Origin: Amycolatopsis cihanbeyliensis
Lineage (GTDB): Bacteria; Actinomycetota; Actinomycetes; Mycobacteriales; Pseudonocardiaceae
DNA length: 64,000 nucleotides
Direction of reading: 5' to 3'
Assembly (NCBI RefSeq): GCF_006715045.1
Contig: NZ_VFML01000001.1
Location: 5,242,001 to 5,306,000 of the forward strand
Below the pieces are notes generated by a model. The model was not told the origin of the DNA. It did no database searches and was given only the letters and a program-made list of their open reading frames with translations. Numbering within the stretch: position 1 is the stretch's first letter; each line of letters begins with the position of its first letter. Shown here one piece after another: positions 17,427 to 25,792 of this stretch. The position numbers and the translations under genes are program-made.

Positions 17427-18382
17427 TGCGTCGCAAGCCGTCCGCCAAGGTCGCCAGCGCCGGTGTGACCCATACCAAGCTGGCCATCGAGGACGAGCTG
17501 GGCTGGTTGTTCCGCGACCAGCCCACCGAGGACTACGGCATCGACGCGCATGCCGAGGTGGTCGATGGCGAGGACGTCCGCGGCCGACTACTGGCCCTAC
17601 AGATCAAGGGCGGCAAGAGCTGGTTCAAGGACGCCGCGCCAGGAGGCTGGTGGTTTCGGCCGGACGCCGAACACGTGCAGTACTGGACGAACCACTCCCT
17701 TCCGGTGGCCGTCGTGCTGTACCACCCCGAAACGAAGCGGTGCCACTGGCAGCTGGTCAACCGGGAGACGCTGGTCGAGACGTCAACCGGCGGCTGGAAG
17801 CTCCTGGTGCCAGAAGCACAAGTGCTCGATGAGGATGCCCGTGATCCGCTGCGGAATGCCGCCGAGGGCGATCCGTACGAACTGCGCCTACGCGAGCTCC
17901 GGCTTGCCAAGCCATGGATGGACATGCTGGCAGCAGGCACGCGCCTCGTCGTCGACTTCGCGGAGTGGATCAACAAGAGCTCCGGTCGGGGCAGCGTCTC
18001 GATCGGGGTCGACCACGAGGACGGGAACGAGCCCGAGGAACTCGTCACCTGGCGCTTCTGGGTCGGACCGGCGAACTACGCCGAAGCCGTACCAAGACTG
18101 TTCGCATGGGCCAACGCCCGCGTGCACGAGGAGACGTATGACGATGCGGAGTACGACCAATACGAAGCCGAGTGCTCCATTTGGGACGAAGGCGACCAGT
18201 TCTTCACCGAGTCCTTCGACGACTGGAGGCAGGCGCTCATTGCACGAGGTATTCGTCCATATAGCAACACTGCTGGCGAGGTCGACCACTACCGCCTCGA
18301 ATTGACGCTAAACGAGCTGGGCAAGGCGTTTCTGGTCGTGGACGAGTTCGCCATGGAAGGTGAGCGACAGCTGACAAGGTAG
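17426..18382 (+). CDS. DUF4365-domain protein (PD-(D/E)XK nuclease-like)
   Basis: This is a 318-residue protein starting MRRKPSAKVASAGVTHTKLA at ATG 17426, overlapping the previous TGA. Residues 1-140 match DUF4365: E35-D-Y-G-I-D40, then LLALQIKGGKSWF with Q59 and K61, then HVQYWTNHSLPVAVVLY and CHWQLVN. The D...Q-x-K arrangement is the PD-(D/E)XK nuclease core. The C-terminal half is an acidic unknown domain. DUF4365 proteins are frequent in defence islands, alone or next to NTPases and HNH proteins. It is last in the three-gene cassette before the right repeat cluster. Confidence 0.75.
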   Translation: MRRKPSAKVASAGVTHTKLAIEDELGWLFRDQPTEDYGIDAHAEVVDGEDVRGRLLALQIKGGKSWFKDAAPGGWWFRPDAEHVQYWTNHSLPVAVVLYHPETKRCHWQLVNRETLVETSTGGWKLLVPEAQVLDEDARDPLRNAAEGDPYELRLRELRLAKPWMDMLAAGTRLVVDFAEWINKSSGRGSVSIGVDHEDGNEPEELVTWRFWVGPANYAEAVPRLFAWANARVHEETYDDAEYDQYEAECSIWDEGDQFFTESFDDWRQALIARGIRPYSNTAGEVDHYRLELTLNELGKAFLVVDEFAMEGERQLTR

Positions 18383-18705
18383 TGTCGGTACGTCCGCAAA
18401 TTATTTGTTGTCATAATTCTCCCCCTTCATCTGTTTGCTCCCATTCAAATGACGTCACCAGCCTGGGTGTCGGCGTTCGTTGAAGAAATGCGTCCAACCT
18501 CTCCAGTCGCGGCAGTCCCCGAACTGCCGCATGCGGAACAGGACGTGGCGGCATCGGTTCGTGAGGACGGCGCCAAGGTTGTCGCACGGCGCGCGCTTTA
18601 TGGCGAGTCACCGAGATCGCTGCGCGAAGAAATGCCGCGCAAGTGAGACAAGAGCCGGATGATACACCCTGAGACGAAACGCAAACCGCACGTCAGGGCG
18701 TGATC
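18383..18705. other. Intergenic region between the DUF4365 gene and the right repeat cluster
   Basis: About 320 bases contain only short frames without similarity. It begins with an AT-richer stretch (AATTATTTGTTGTCATAATT at 18400-18419) and leads into the repeat cluster. No gene is supported. Confidence 0.4.
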
Positions 18706-18965
18706 GATATGTCATCGGCGGTGAGACCCTACAGCGGCTGTAGAGTCTCGCGGCCGACTTCACTTTCTCACCAGCGACTTCATCTCCGCTGCACACAGCT
18801 GAGACAGCGCAGGTCAGACGCATTCTCCGCCGTCGCGGCGAGCGTTCCTGGTCGAGGATATGACACCCGTCTGAGACTGAACTCGGATGACATCGCCGTG
18901 AGACAGCCGAGAAACCGCAGGTCACGCAAGATCGACATGACACGCGCGGCGAGACCCTACACGGC
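18706..18965. repeat. Right repeat cluster bounding the defence island
   Basis: Several copies of the motif seen at 8239-8313 lie here, mostly in the opposite orientation. They include GATATGTCATCGGCGGTGAG followed by ACCCTACA (18706-18733), ATATGACACCCGTCTGAGAC (about 18858), GGATGACATCGCCGTGAGAC (about 18885) and GACATGACACGCGCGGCGAG followed by ACCCTACACGGC (18934-18965). Two copies lie in the other orientation at 18739-18762 and 18764-18783. The first two copies meet at a perfect palindrome CTACAGCGGCTGTAG (18729-18743). The outermost left and right copies share GAGACCCTA next to a G/C-rich end, as expected of inverted element termini. Confidence 0.55.
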
Positions 18966-19034
18966 TTACTGAAAGTGTTGTTGATCAACTAGTTCGTCAC
19001 TCAATGTGGTGATGCTGGTTCCGGCTGAGTAGAA

Positions 19035-19071
19035 CTACGCTGCGCCTGCTACCCCGGCTGGCGTAGCGTAG
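19035..19071. terminator. Strong hairpin beyond the right repeat cluster
   Basis: CTACGCTGCGCC (19035-19046) and GGCGTAGCGTAG (19060-19071) pair along 12 positions with one mismatch around a 13-base loop. No U-tract is evident, as is common for actinobacterial terminators. It lies in a 250-base gap before a plus-strand regulator gene and could be a terminator or a protein-binding site. Confidence 0.4.
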
Positions 19072-19237
19072 ATGACCTTGGTAATGATCAACCGAAGCAG
19101 CCAACCGAGGCAGCCGATGACGGCCAAATCGTACACCCTCTGACCAGAGCGGAGGCGATTTAATTTCGAACGTCAGGGCTCATCTGCATTGCGGGGGCAT
19201 GTGTAGGGGCGTCCATGGGTGAACGTGGAGCGTGTAC

Positions 19238-19657
19238 ATGGTAACGGGGGACGCTAGATACCTTCAGCGGTCGCGAGATCTCCGCCACCTGCTGAACGGG
19301 GAGTGGATTACACACATTCTGGTGGCCTTGAGTGCGGGTCCGCTGCACTACAAGGAGTTGCACGAGTCGATTCAGGAAATGACCACGTTCGACCCGTGGA
19401 CGGGAACCGAGCGGCGGATTCAGAGCCGTGCGTTGGGCCGGACGTTGCGGCGCATGGAGACTGCTGGCCTGGTCGACCGGTTCGAGGAGCGGGCCTTTCC
19501 ACGATCAGTGGTTTACTCGCTGACGGCCGCGGCCAGGGACCTGCTGGCCAGAGCGCGGCCACTGATCGACTGGGCGGAAGAGCATCACGACCTGATCGAG
19601 CGTGTGCAGAAGTCGCCGGACGAGGGCGCGTCGCCGGACGATGATCAGCCCGATTGA
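19238..19657 (+). CDS. HxlR-family winged-helix transcriptional regulator
   Basis: This 139-residue protein starts at ATG 19238 (GGAG eight bases upstream; an in-frame GTG at 19232 is the alternative). It shows the HxlR pattern: LNGEWITHILVALSAGPLHY with the W near the first helix, KELHESI, then the recognition helix RIQSRALGRTLRRMETAGLV and the wing ERAFPRSVVYSLTAAARDLL. The acidic C-terminal tail is variable. HxlR proteins act as dimeric repressors or activators responding to redox or small ligands. It converges with the large tad-locus gene at 19692. Confidence 0.82.
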   Translation: MVTGDARYLQRSRDLRHLLNGEWITHILVALSAGPLHYKELHESIQEMTTFDPWTGTERRIQSRALGRTLRRMETAGLVDRFEERAFPRSVVYSLTAAARDLLARARPLIDWAEEHHDLIERVQKSPDEGASPDDDQPD

Positions 19658-19691
19658 GGCTGAGGTGCCGCTGCGGCTGTCGACGTCGTGT

Positions 19692-22685
19692 TCAGCTGGC
19701 TGCGGCGTTGTCCGTCGAGGCGTCTCTTTGGGTGCTCCCGCGACGTTGGAGGAAGGCGGCGAGGTTGAGGGTGTCGCCACTGGGGTGTTGGCCGATTTCG
19801 TCGAGGGTGGTGGTTAGGAGCGCGAGGGTTCGTGGGATCGCGGCGTACTGGCCGAGGCGGGCCTGGGCGCGGATGATGTCGCGGTAGACGCCTTCGTTGT
19901 AGCAGTCGAGCTTGCGGGCGCGTTCCAGCAGCGTGAGCATCGTTTCCGGGTCGGTGTCGCTGTGTGCCTGGATCAGGGAGCCGAGCGCGTCGAGGACATC
20001 GCGACGGAGAGACTCACGGAACGGTTCGATCCAGGGCACAACCAGGTCTTCGGCGAGATCGCCATGGTAGAGCTCGATGGCATCGTGCACCAGCAGGACA
20101 GTGTCGCCGCTGATCGGGCGTGGTGTCTGAAGGGCGTGCTGGAGCTGCCAGAAGTCGACGACGACCAAATCGTGGTTGAGCTGGTAGCGGCCATCGTCGC
20201 TGAGGACGAGGTTGTCAAGGGCGCCGTCGGTGGCGTCGCTGAGTGCCCGGCGCAGCATCGAGAGCGTGTTGTGGAAGCTGTTGTACGGCCGCGGTGGCCG
20301 GCTGTCGGGCCAGACGGCTTCGTTGAGGATCTCGCGGCGGACGCCTTGCGGGTGCAGCGCGAGGTAAACGAACACCTCGCGCTGCTTCGGTGTGAGCACG
20401 CCACCGAGTTCGTGCTCACCGGTGTCGTCATGAAGTACCAGGTAGACGCGCCCCAGCACGCGTACGGCCAGCGGTCGCTGCGGCGCGACCTGGTCACCGT
20501 CGGCCGGCCTCGGTAGATCGTCGGACCGTGATGATCGGTTGTCGGCGAGCTCCACATCGTCGTTAGCGATGTCGTGCTGGTCGGGGCTGCCTGCAAGCGG
20601 GGCCGGGGCGGCTGGCTGGTTGTCGTACGGGTCTGGCGGACGGGTCGATTCGAGTTGCGTCATCTCCTCGACCGCGCGCTGTTCGGGCACTCGATGCTGT
20701 GTGAGGTCATGGTCGTCCTGGGCGACGTTCGCGCGCGACGCCTCCTCGTCGCCGGCAGCGCCGGGTGCGAGGTCGGGTGCTGGCAGGTCGGTGGGGCCTT
20801 CGGCGTCGCGGAGCACGGCGAGCAGCTCGGTGGTGTCGGTGGTGGGCAGGGTGAACAGGCGCGCGCCGGCGAGGGCATCGCCGGGGCCGGGGCTGGTGGC
20901 GCTGACGGTGCCGTCGTGTCGGACGCGGACGGTCGCGCCGGGTCGCCACTGGCCGAGCAGGATGCCGGCCAGTCCCAGGGTGGAGCCGTTGTCGAGCACG
21001 GCCTGCAGTCGCCGTTCGGCATGCGGCGCCGGGCTGCCGAGCAGCACGAGTGAGGTGGCGGTCGGCGGGGTCCCGGTCTCCTCGATGGCGTGGCGGGTGC
21101 GGGTGAGCAACGCCGCCTCCATCTCGTTGAGGGCGGCGTCGAGGGATTCGACCACTCGGACGGTGGAGGGCAGGCTCTCGACCTCGGCGCTGTCGAAGAC
21201 GAGGTGCAGGTCGTCGGCGGGGACGAGCACGCACACGCCGACCCCTGGCTGTTGTTCGGCGAGCAGGTGGAGCAGGAGTGCGCGGGCGGCGGCCGTGGCT
21301 CCGGGACCGGCCAGGCCGAGTCCTCGGGTGCTTGCGAGGTTCACGGCGAGTTCGCGGCCACCGCGCACGCCGACTCGCGTTGGAACGGGCGTCGGTTCGT
21401 CGTCGGGTTCGAGGTCGCCGGCCGTGGTGATGTGGATCCGCGGCGGCGCGGGCACGAGGTCGACGAACTCCACGTTCTCGACAGAGCGCCGGTCGTCGTC
21501 GTGGTCGTCGTGTGCGGTGCGCAGGAAGCGGACCACCGGGGCGATCGGGCGGTGCAGGTCGGCTCGGTCACCGCTGCCGATGCGGTAGCGGCGGCGCCGC
21601 CATATCCGGGCCGACATCACGGCCGCGGTGATCACTCCGGCCAGGCCAAGGCTTACGAACGCGCCGGTCAGCAGATCCAACCCTGGTTCGGCCTGGTTGC
21701 TGGTCTGCTCACCGGAGTGGTCGGCCGGGGCCGGGGCCGGGGCCGGTGTGGTGTTGGGCGCGGGCTGGGTCGACGGTGGCGCGGTGGTTGTCGGTGGCGG
21801 CTGAGGCGGTGGGACCGGCGGCTGCTGTGGTGTGTCGGGCGGACGCAGATCGGGTGGTGCGGGAATGTAGGCGGCGATCTTCCAGCCGGGCCGCACCAGG
21901 TTGGGGTTGGTGAGCGTCCGGCCGTCGGGCTGCTCGACGCCGCGGTTGAGCTGGAACAGTTCCGGCCAGCGGCTGCCGCCACCGGGGCCGTAGATGCGCT
22001 CAGCGACCCGCCACAGGCTGTCGTAGATCCCATCGTGCGGGAGCCGGACTTCCTCGGTGACCTGGACCATGCCAGCTGGGGCCGGCGCTGCTCGGTCGAT
22101 CACCATGGTGGTGGTCTGGTGCGTGACGGTCGCGTGCTGGGTCGTCGTGTACGCGGCCGGGCCGGGCGTCAGCGGCGCGACCACGGCGACCGGCGCGAGA
22201 TTGCTGGCCAGCGCGGCAGTGGTGGGGGTAGGCGCGGTGTATGGGGGCCGGTTGCCGAGCAGGGTCAGCACGATGGTGCCGATCAACGCCGCGGCGAGCC
22301 CGTGGAGCGGGCCAGGTGGGCGGACCTGCGGCCAGGTGATCCCGCGCACCGCGTCGACGATGCAGCGCAGCACGTCGAGGGCGAAGAAGAACCAGACGAT
22401 CCAGCACAGCACCGCCAAGCTGTCGAGCAGGAACTGCGCGCTCATCGGGTTGAGCAGTGTTGCTTGGATCTCCTCCCAGCTCGGCACGTGGTCGGGCAGG
22501 GGCCAGCCGACGAAGTGCACCAGGGCCCAGGGCAGGCCGGCCACGAGAGTGAGCAGGACGACGGCGGCGAGCAGGCCGCGCAGGACTCGACCGACGAACC
22601 GGAGCATGTTGGCCACCGCCCGCACGGCGTGGCGGTTCGTGCTGGGGGTCAGTTTCCGGCGAGTGTGGTGTGGATGTGCGGTCAC
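19692..22685 (-). CDS. Membrane-anchored LysM and BTAD-domain regulator of the tad locus
   Basis: This is a large protein of 997 residues (GTG 22685; ATG 22607 also possible). In order: transmembrane helices near residues 30-60 (GLLAAVVLLTLVAGLPWALV), 85-110 and 140-160; a LysM-like block near 230-290 (YDSLWRVAERIYG, then NRGVEQPDGRTLTNPNLVRP, GWKIAAY); a proline/threonine-rich linker; another membrane helix near 340; an unrecognised cytoplasmic domain; and at about 760-990 a winged helix (LTPKQREVFVYLALHPQGVR, then LNEAVWPD) plus a BTAD helical domain (DLVVVDFWQLQHAL, YHGDLAEDLV). Proteins of this fused type accompany actinobacterial tad clusters. Envelope sensing coupled to transcription is a reasonable inference. 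Confidence 0.78.
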   Translation of the reverse strand: MTAHPHHTRRKLTPSTNRHAVRAVANMLRFVGRVLRGLLAAVVLLTLVAGLPWALVHFVGWPLPDHVPSWEEIQATLLNPMSAQFLLDSLAVLCWIVWFFFALDVLRCIVDAVRGITWPQVRPPGPLHGLAAALIGTIVLTLLGNRPPYTAPTPTTAALASNLAPVAVVAPLTPGPAAYTTTQHATVTHQTTTMVIDRAAPAPAGMVQVTEEVRLPHDGIYDSLWRVAERIYGPGGGSRWPELFQLNRGVEQPDGRTLTNPNLVRPGWKIAAYIPAPPDLRPPDTPQQPPVPPPQPPPTTTAPPSTQPAPNTTPAPAPAPADHSGEQTSNQAEPGLDLLTGAFVSLGLAGVITAAVMSARIWRRRRYRIGSGDRADLHRPIAPVVRFLRTAHDDHDDDRRSVENVEFVDLVPAPPRIHITTAGDLEPDDEPTPVPTRVGVRGGRELAVNLASTRGLGLAGPGATAAARALLLHLLAEQQPGVGVCVLVPADDLHLVFDSAEVESLPSTVRVVESLDAALNEMEAALLTRTRHAIEETGTPPTATSLVLLGSPAPHAERRLQAVLDNGSTLGLAGILLGQWRPGATVRVRHDGTVSATSPGPGDALAGARLFTLPTTDTTELLAVLRDAEGPTDLPAPDLAPGAAGDEEASRANVAQDDHDLTQHRVPEQRAVEEMTQLESTRPPDPYDNQPAAPAPLAGSPDQHDIANDDVELADNRSSRSDDLPRPADGDQVAPQRPLAVRVLGRVYLVLHDDTGEHELGGVLTPKQREVFVYLALHPQGVRREILNEAVWPDSRPPRPYNSFHNTLSMLRRALSDATDGALDNLVLSDDGRYQLNHDLVVVDFWQLQHALQTPRPISGDTVLLVHDAIELYHGDLAEDLVVPWIEPFRESLRRDVLDALGSLIQAHSDTDPETMLTLLERARKLDCYNEGVYRDIIRAQARLGQYAAIPRTLALLTTTLDEIGQHPSGDTLNLAAFLQRRGSTQRDASTDNAAAS

Positions 22686-22760
22686 GGCGTGCTCACTTTG
22701 TTGGCGGTACAGGTTGATGGCCTCGATGCGTGCCCGCCCGGCCAGAACGGCCTAGCGACG

Positions 22761-23180
22761 TCAGGTCACTTCCGCGTGAACACGCGCGGGCGCGTCCGTG
22801 GCGACAGATCGAGGCGTGGCCGGCTCAGGCACCGTCGGTGTCTTCGCCGGGGGTGATCCGTGGTTCGGGCTGTTCTTCGCGGCGGCACGGCCACCTGTGG
22901 ACTTCTTGCGCTTGGTGCGGGTGGTCTTCCGACCGTCGAGCCATTGGTTGAGGTCGGCGAGCGGGATGTCGGTGAACTTCGCCAGTTCGTCGTTGCCGAT
23001 CACATCAGTGGATTCGGCGAGGACATCGCCGAGTTCTCGCTCGATGTCGGCGAGTTGATCGGCGATGTCGGCCCGGCGCTGCGCGAGTTCGCCGACCCGC
23101 TTCGCTGCGGCGGCTCGTTTCGCGCTGCGGGCGGCGTCGTTGTCTTCGACACGGCGTTCGATCTCGTCGGGTGTGGCCAT
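22761..23180 (-). CDS. Small coiled-coil protein in the tad locus
   Basis: The 139-residue protein starts MATPDEIERRVEDNDAARSA at ATG 23180, with AAGGAG eight bases upstream. Residues 15-65 are charged and heptad-like (KRVGELAQRRADIADQLADI), predicting a coiled coil. The C-terminal half is basic with TRTKRKKS and low complexity. No enzyme motif is seen. It lies between the BTAD regulator and the TadG-like gene on the same strand. Function unknown. Confidence 0.65.
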   Translation of the reverse strand: MATPDEIERRVEDNDAARSAKRAAAAKRVGELAQRRADIADQLADIERELGDVLAESTDVIGNDELAKFTDIPLADLNQWLDGRKTTRTKRKKSTGGRAAAKNSPNHGSPPAKTPTVPEPATPRSVATDAPARVHAEVT

Positions 23181-23232
23181 CGTGGTCTCCTTCATGGTTG
23201 GCGCCGCACCGGGTTCGGGCGGCGGAGTGTGG

Positions 23233-23688
23233 TCACGGGATCGCTCCGGAGATTCCGCGCTGCGGCTCGGCGTGGCCGCTGGCGGTGACAGTGATCGAGC
23301 CGATGCCAACCAGGTCGAGCAGCTGTGTTGATTGGCTGACCGTGACGGTCACGTTGACCGTGTTGCCGGCTACGGACACGCTGCCGGTGCGGCCCGCGGC
23401 GGCAAGGTAGTCACGTGCGGCGGCGCTGGCCTGGTATGGCGCCAGGCGCAGGGTGCCGTCGGTGCGATAGGCCGCCAGGTCGATCTCCTGGGCGCCGGCC
23501 CGAGCGGCTTCCTGGGCTTCGCCCAGGGCGCGGATCTTGGCGGCGAGAGCGAGGCCACCGTCGAGCACGAGGCCGGCGAACAGCAGGATCGCGGTGACGA
23601 TGATGACGACGAACGCGGTGACCCGGCCGTCCTGGTCGGTGTGCAGCCGGTCCAGCGCCGGGCGGCGCGACGGTGCTGGGCAGGTCAT
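23233..23688 (-). CDS. TadE/TadG-like pilus assembly protein
   Basis: The 151-residue protein starts at ATG 23688 with a perfect AGGAGG upstream, overlapping the previous stop (ATGA). It has the TadE/G layout: DQDGRVTAFVVIIVTAILLF as the N-terminal membrane helix after a basic segment, then GGLALAAKIRALGEAQEAAR and an extracytoplasmic beta-rich domain with VNVTVTVSQS. Minor pseudopilins of this type are processed or membrane-anchored and help assemble Flp pili. Third of three consecutive minor pilin genes. Confidence 0.75.
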   Translation of the reverse strand: MTCPAPSRRPALDRLHTDQDGRVTAFVVIIVTAILLFAGLVLDGGLALAAKIRALGEAQEAARAGAQEIDLAAYRTDGTLRLAPYQASAAARDYLAAAGRTGSVSVAGNTVNVTVTVSQSTQLLDLVGIGSITVTASGHAEPQRGISGAIP

Positions 23689-24182
23689 CCTGTACCTCCT
23701 GCCTGCGTGAGCGAGCTGGTTCCGCGCCACACGTCAACCGGGGAGGAGAAACTGGATTCGAACGTCCGGGAACCTGGGACGCCGAGCATGGTCAGGTCGT
23801 TCAGTCCGACGCTGCAGGAGACTGTGACGGTGACCGTCGAGCCGGGTTTGAGCCCCTGGGTCTCGGTGGAGACGGCCAGCGACTGGCAGGAGATTCCAGC
23901 CGAGGCCAGTGCTGTGTCGGCGGTGGACTGGGCGTTCGCGGTGGCCTGTGACGGTGTGCGGGCCAGGGTGGCGGCGCGAGCGGCCTGATGGGCCACGTCG
24001 TCGATCCGCAGCTTCGTCTCGGCCAGGCGACCGCACAACACCACGAACAACAGCAGCAGGATCAGCAGCGGGGTGAGTAGGGTGAGCTCTGTCGCCGCGG
24101 AACCACGTTCGTCGCGGCGAAACACGCCGAGTCGGGCGCGCACGGAGCGCGCCAGCCGGCGGAGCATGGATGCCGCGGTCAT
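23685..24182 (-). CDS. TadE-family minor pilin
   Basis: This is a 165-residue protein. A positively charged N-terminus (RARLGVFRRDERGSAATELT) is followed by a hydrophobic helix LLTPLLILLLLFVVLCG. The G-S-A-A-T-E-L motif is the pseudopilin-like processing site, with glutamate five residues after the glycine. A periplasmic or extracellular domain with two cysteines follows. Start and stop both overlap neighbours as ATGA, so the three minor pilins are co-translated. Confidence 0.8.
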   Translation of the reverse strand: MTAASMLRRLARSVRARLGVFRRDERGSAATELTLLTPLLILLLLFVVLCGRLAETKLRIDDVAHQAARAATLARTPSQATANAQSTADTALASAGISCQSLAVSTETQGLKPGSTVTVTVSCSVGLNDLTMLGVPGSRTFESSFSSPVDVWRGTSSLTQAGGTG

Positions 24183-24649
24183 GGTGCGTTCCCGGTGCCG
24201 ATCGGCGGGACGAATTTCTCAACGGGCCCTACGGCTTCCGCGTGGACCGTGAACGTCATGAAGGGGATCACGCTGGTCGTGGTTCCCGTGATCGTGACCG
24301 AGGCTTGGGTACCTCCCCGCTGGACGTTGACCGAACTTTCTTGTAGCGGGCCGCTTCCCAGTTGTGTGAGTATGCGTTGCCCTTCGGCGCTTCCTGCTGC
24401 GGCGCTGCCACCGAATACTCGCGCCGCGGACAGTGCTTCGGATGCGGCGGCTTGGGCGATGTGGGTGGCGTGCATGTACAAGGCGAATTGGGCGATGAGC
24501 AGAATCAACAGAAGCAGCACGGGTGTGGCGATGACGAGTTCGACCGTGCCGGCGCCACGCTGATCGTTGCGCAGCCGACGCAGAGCGGAGCACATGCGTG
24601 CCGTGTATGGGCGTGCGCACGTTGATGATCTGGTGCTGCTTCGAGCCAT
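24179..24649 (-). CDS. TadE-family minor pilin
   Basis: This is a 156-residue protein from ATG 24649 (a GTG at 24658 is in frame too). The conserved N-terminal block is RNDQRGAGTVELVIATPVLL with the E five residues after the cleavage-site glycine, then LLILLIAQFALYMHATHIAQ. The rest is an exported domain (SVNVQRGGTQASVTITGTTT). It is a paralogue of the next gene. It lies 13 bases downstream of the Flp pilin gene. Confidence 0.8.
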   Translation of the reverse strand: MARSSTRSSTCARPYTARMCSALRRLRNDQRGAGTVELVIATPVLLLLILLIAQFALYMHATHIAQAAASEALSAARVFGGSAAAGSAEGQRILTQLGSGPLQESSVNVQRGGTQASVTITGTTTSVIPFMTFTVHAEAVGPVEKFVPPIGTGNAP

Positions 24650-24662
24650 CGTGGTCACCTGC

Positions 24663-24848
24663 TTACAGGTTGATGCCGTTGGCCTTCTCGGTGACCTTGG
24701 CGACGATGATCGCGATGACCGCGATCGCCATCAGAACCAGCGCAGCCGTGACCACGACCGCTTCGGTCGAGTAGCCGCCATCGTCATCATGGAGCCGTTC
24801 CAGCTCGGCGCGGAGGCGGGCGATGAGGATCTGGACTTCGGTGAACAT
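24663..24848 (-). CDS. Flp-like major pilin
   Basis: This 61-residue protein starts MFTEVQILIARLRAELERLH with GGGGAGA upstream. It has a charged leader, a small-residue stretch DDDGGYSTEAVVVTAALVLM with glutamate after the likely G/S processing point, and one hydrophobic helix ending KVTEKANGINL. Size and position, beside tadC and the tadE genes, fit the structural pilin of a tad system. It is the substrate expected for the prepilin peptidase at 31720. Confidence 0.72.
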   Translation of the reverse strand: MFTEVQILIARLRAELERLHDDDGGYSTEAVVVTAALVLMAIAVIAIIVAKVTEKANGINL

Positions 24849-24898
24849 CAGCTTCTCCCCTGTGGTTCGGGGTCCGGTATGGACTGTTCTCGTGGAGA

Positions 24899-25792
24899 TC
24901 AGAGACCTCCCAGCACCTGCGCGAGCGCGGGAAAGCCTATGAAGACAAGGAAACCGCCGAACAGCATCACCACGGGCAGGCTCATGCGTTCGGTGGCTGC
25001 CTGGGCTTCGCCTTCGGCGTCGGTGAGTTCGCGGGTGCGCAGTGCCGCGGCCTTGGCGGCGAGGCTGGCGCGTACGCGGGCGCCTTCGGTGCCGGCGAGG
25101 CTGACCGACGCGGCCAACTCGGACAGCTGGTGTACGTCGAGTTCCGTGCCGAGTTGTCCAAGGGTGGACCATGGTGTGGTTCGGGTGAGCTTGGCGGTGA
25201 CCAGTGCGCGGCGAAGCTGTTGGAAAGCCCAGCCTTTGCCGATGCCGACCGCGTCGGACAGGGCTCCGTCGACGCCCGCGCCGCCGGCCAGCAGTACCCT
25301 GATCAGGTTGAGATAGGCCGCCAGCGCGTGCCGGAAGGTGGAACGCCGCCGTTCGGCTTCCTGCCGGACGCTGAGGTCGGGGAGCAGGAAGCCACCCAGG
25401 GCGAAGACGAGGCTGGCGACGGCGGGGACCTCCCAGCCCAGGCTGACATCGGCCACCACGAGCAGGAGCTCCATCAGGATCGGCAGCAGCAGCCCAGTCA
25501 GCGCCAGAGTGGCCTTCTCTGCCAGGTGGTGCTCGATGCTCTTGCCGGTGACCGCGAGGTCGTTGCGCAGCTTGCGGGTGGGCAGACCGAGCGCGGCCAG
25601 CGGCTTGACGAACGGCTTGCCCACCCGCAGGGCCCAGCCGTCGGAGTCGGCGGCGAGGATCGGTGGCGGTGCCGGTGTCGCATGCAGCCGGTCAACCAGA
25701 GCACGCAGCGGTGGCCGTGGCGGGAACAGGTAGACCACCAGCGCCCACAAACCGACACCGAGCCCAGCACCCCACAACAACGCGCTGATCAT
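24899..25792 (-). CDS. tadC: TadC, type II/IV secretion F-domain membrane protein
   Basis: The protein has 297 residues. The N-terminal helix is MISALLWGAGLGVGLWALVV. Paired helices near 95-140 (LLLPILMELLLVVADVSLGW) and a C-terminal helix (LPVVMLFGGFLVFIGFPALA) flank the cytoplasmic F domain with RRRSTFRHALAAYLNLIRVL and LAGTEGARVRASLA. This is the TadC (GspF-like) pattern. The start overlaps the tadB stop (ATGA). It forms the inner-membrane platform with TadB. Confidence 0.85.
   Translation of the reverse strand: MISALLWGAGLGVGLWALVVYLFPPRPPLRALVDRLHATPAPPPILAADSDGWALRVGKPFVKPLAALGLPTRKLRNDLAVTGKSIEHHLAEKATLALTGLLLPILMELLLVVADVSLGWEVPAVASLVFALGGFLLPDLSVRQEAERRRSTFRHALAAYLNLIRVLLAGGAGVDGALSDAVGIGKGWAFQQLRRALVTAKLTRTTPWSTLGQLGTELDVHQLSELAASVSLAGTEGARVRASLAAKAAALRTRELTDAEGEAQAATERMSLPVVMLFGGFLVFIGFPALAQVLGGL

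Noticed and set aside
18706..18965. Repeat cluster considered as a CRISPR array
   Set aside because: Copies are degenerate, occur in both orientations and lack regular spacers; no cas genes are near. Binding-site repeats fit better.
8239..18965. A TnsA/TnsB/TnsC or TniQ gene inside the defence island
   Set aside because: None of the genes between the repeat clusters shows an integrase core or TnsC-like signature. QatA is a KAP ATPase, not TnsC.
21090..22856. 588-codon plus-strand open frame
   Set aside because: Antisense to the BTAD-LysM gene, repetitive composition and no domain; rejected as a shadow. The same holds for 6521-7633 opposite the clamp gene.
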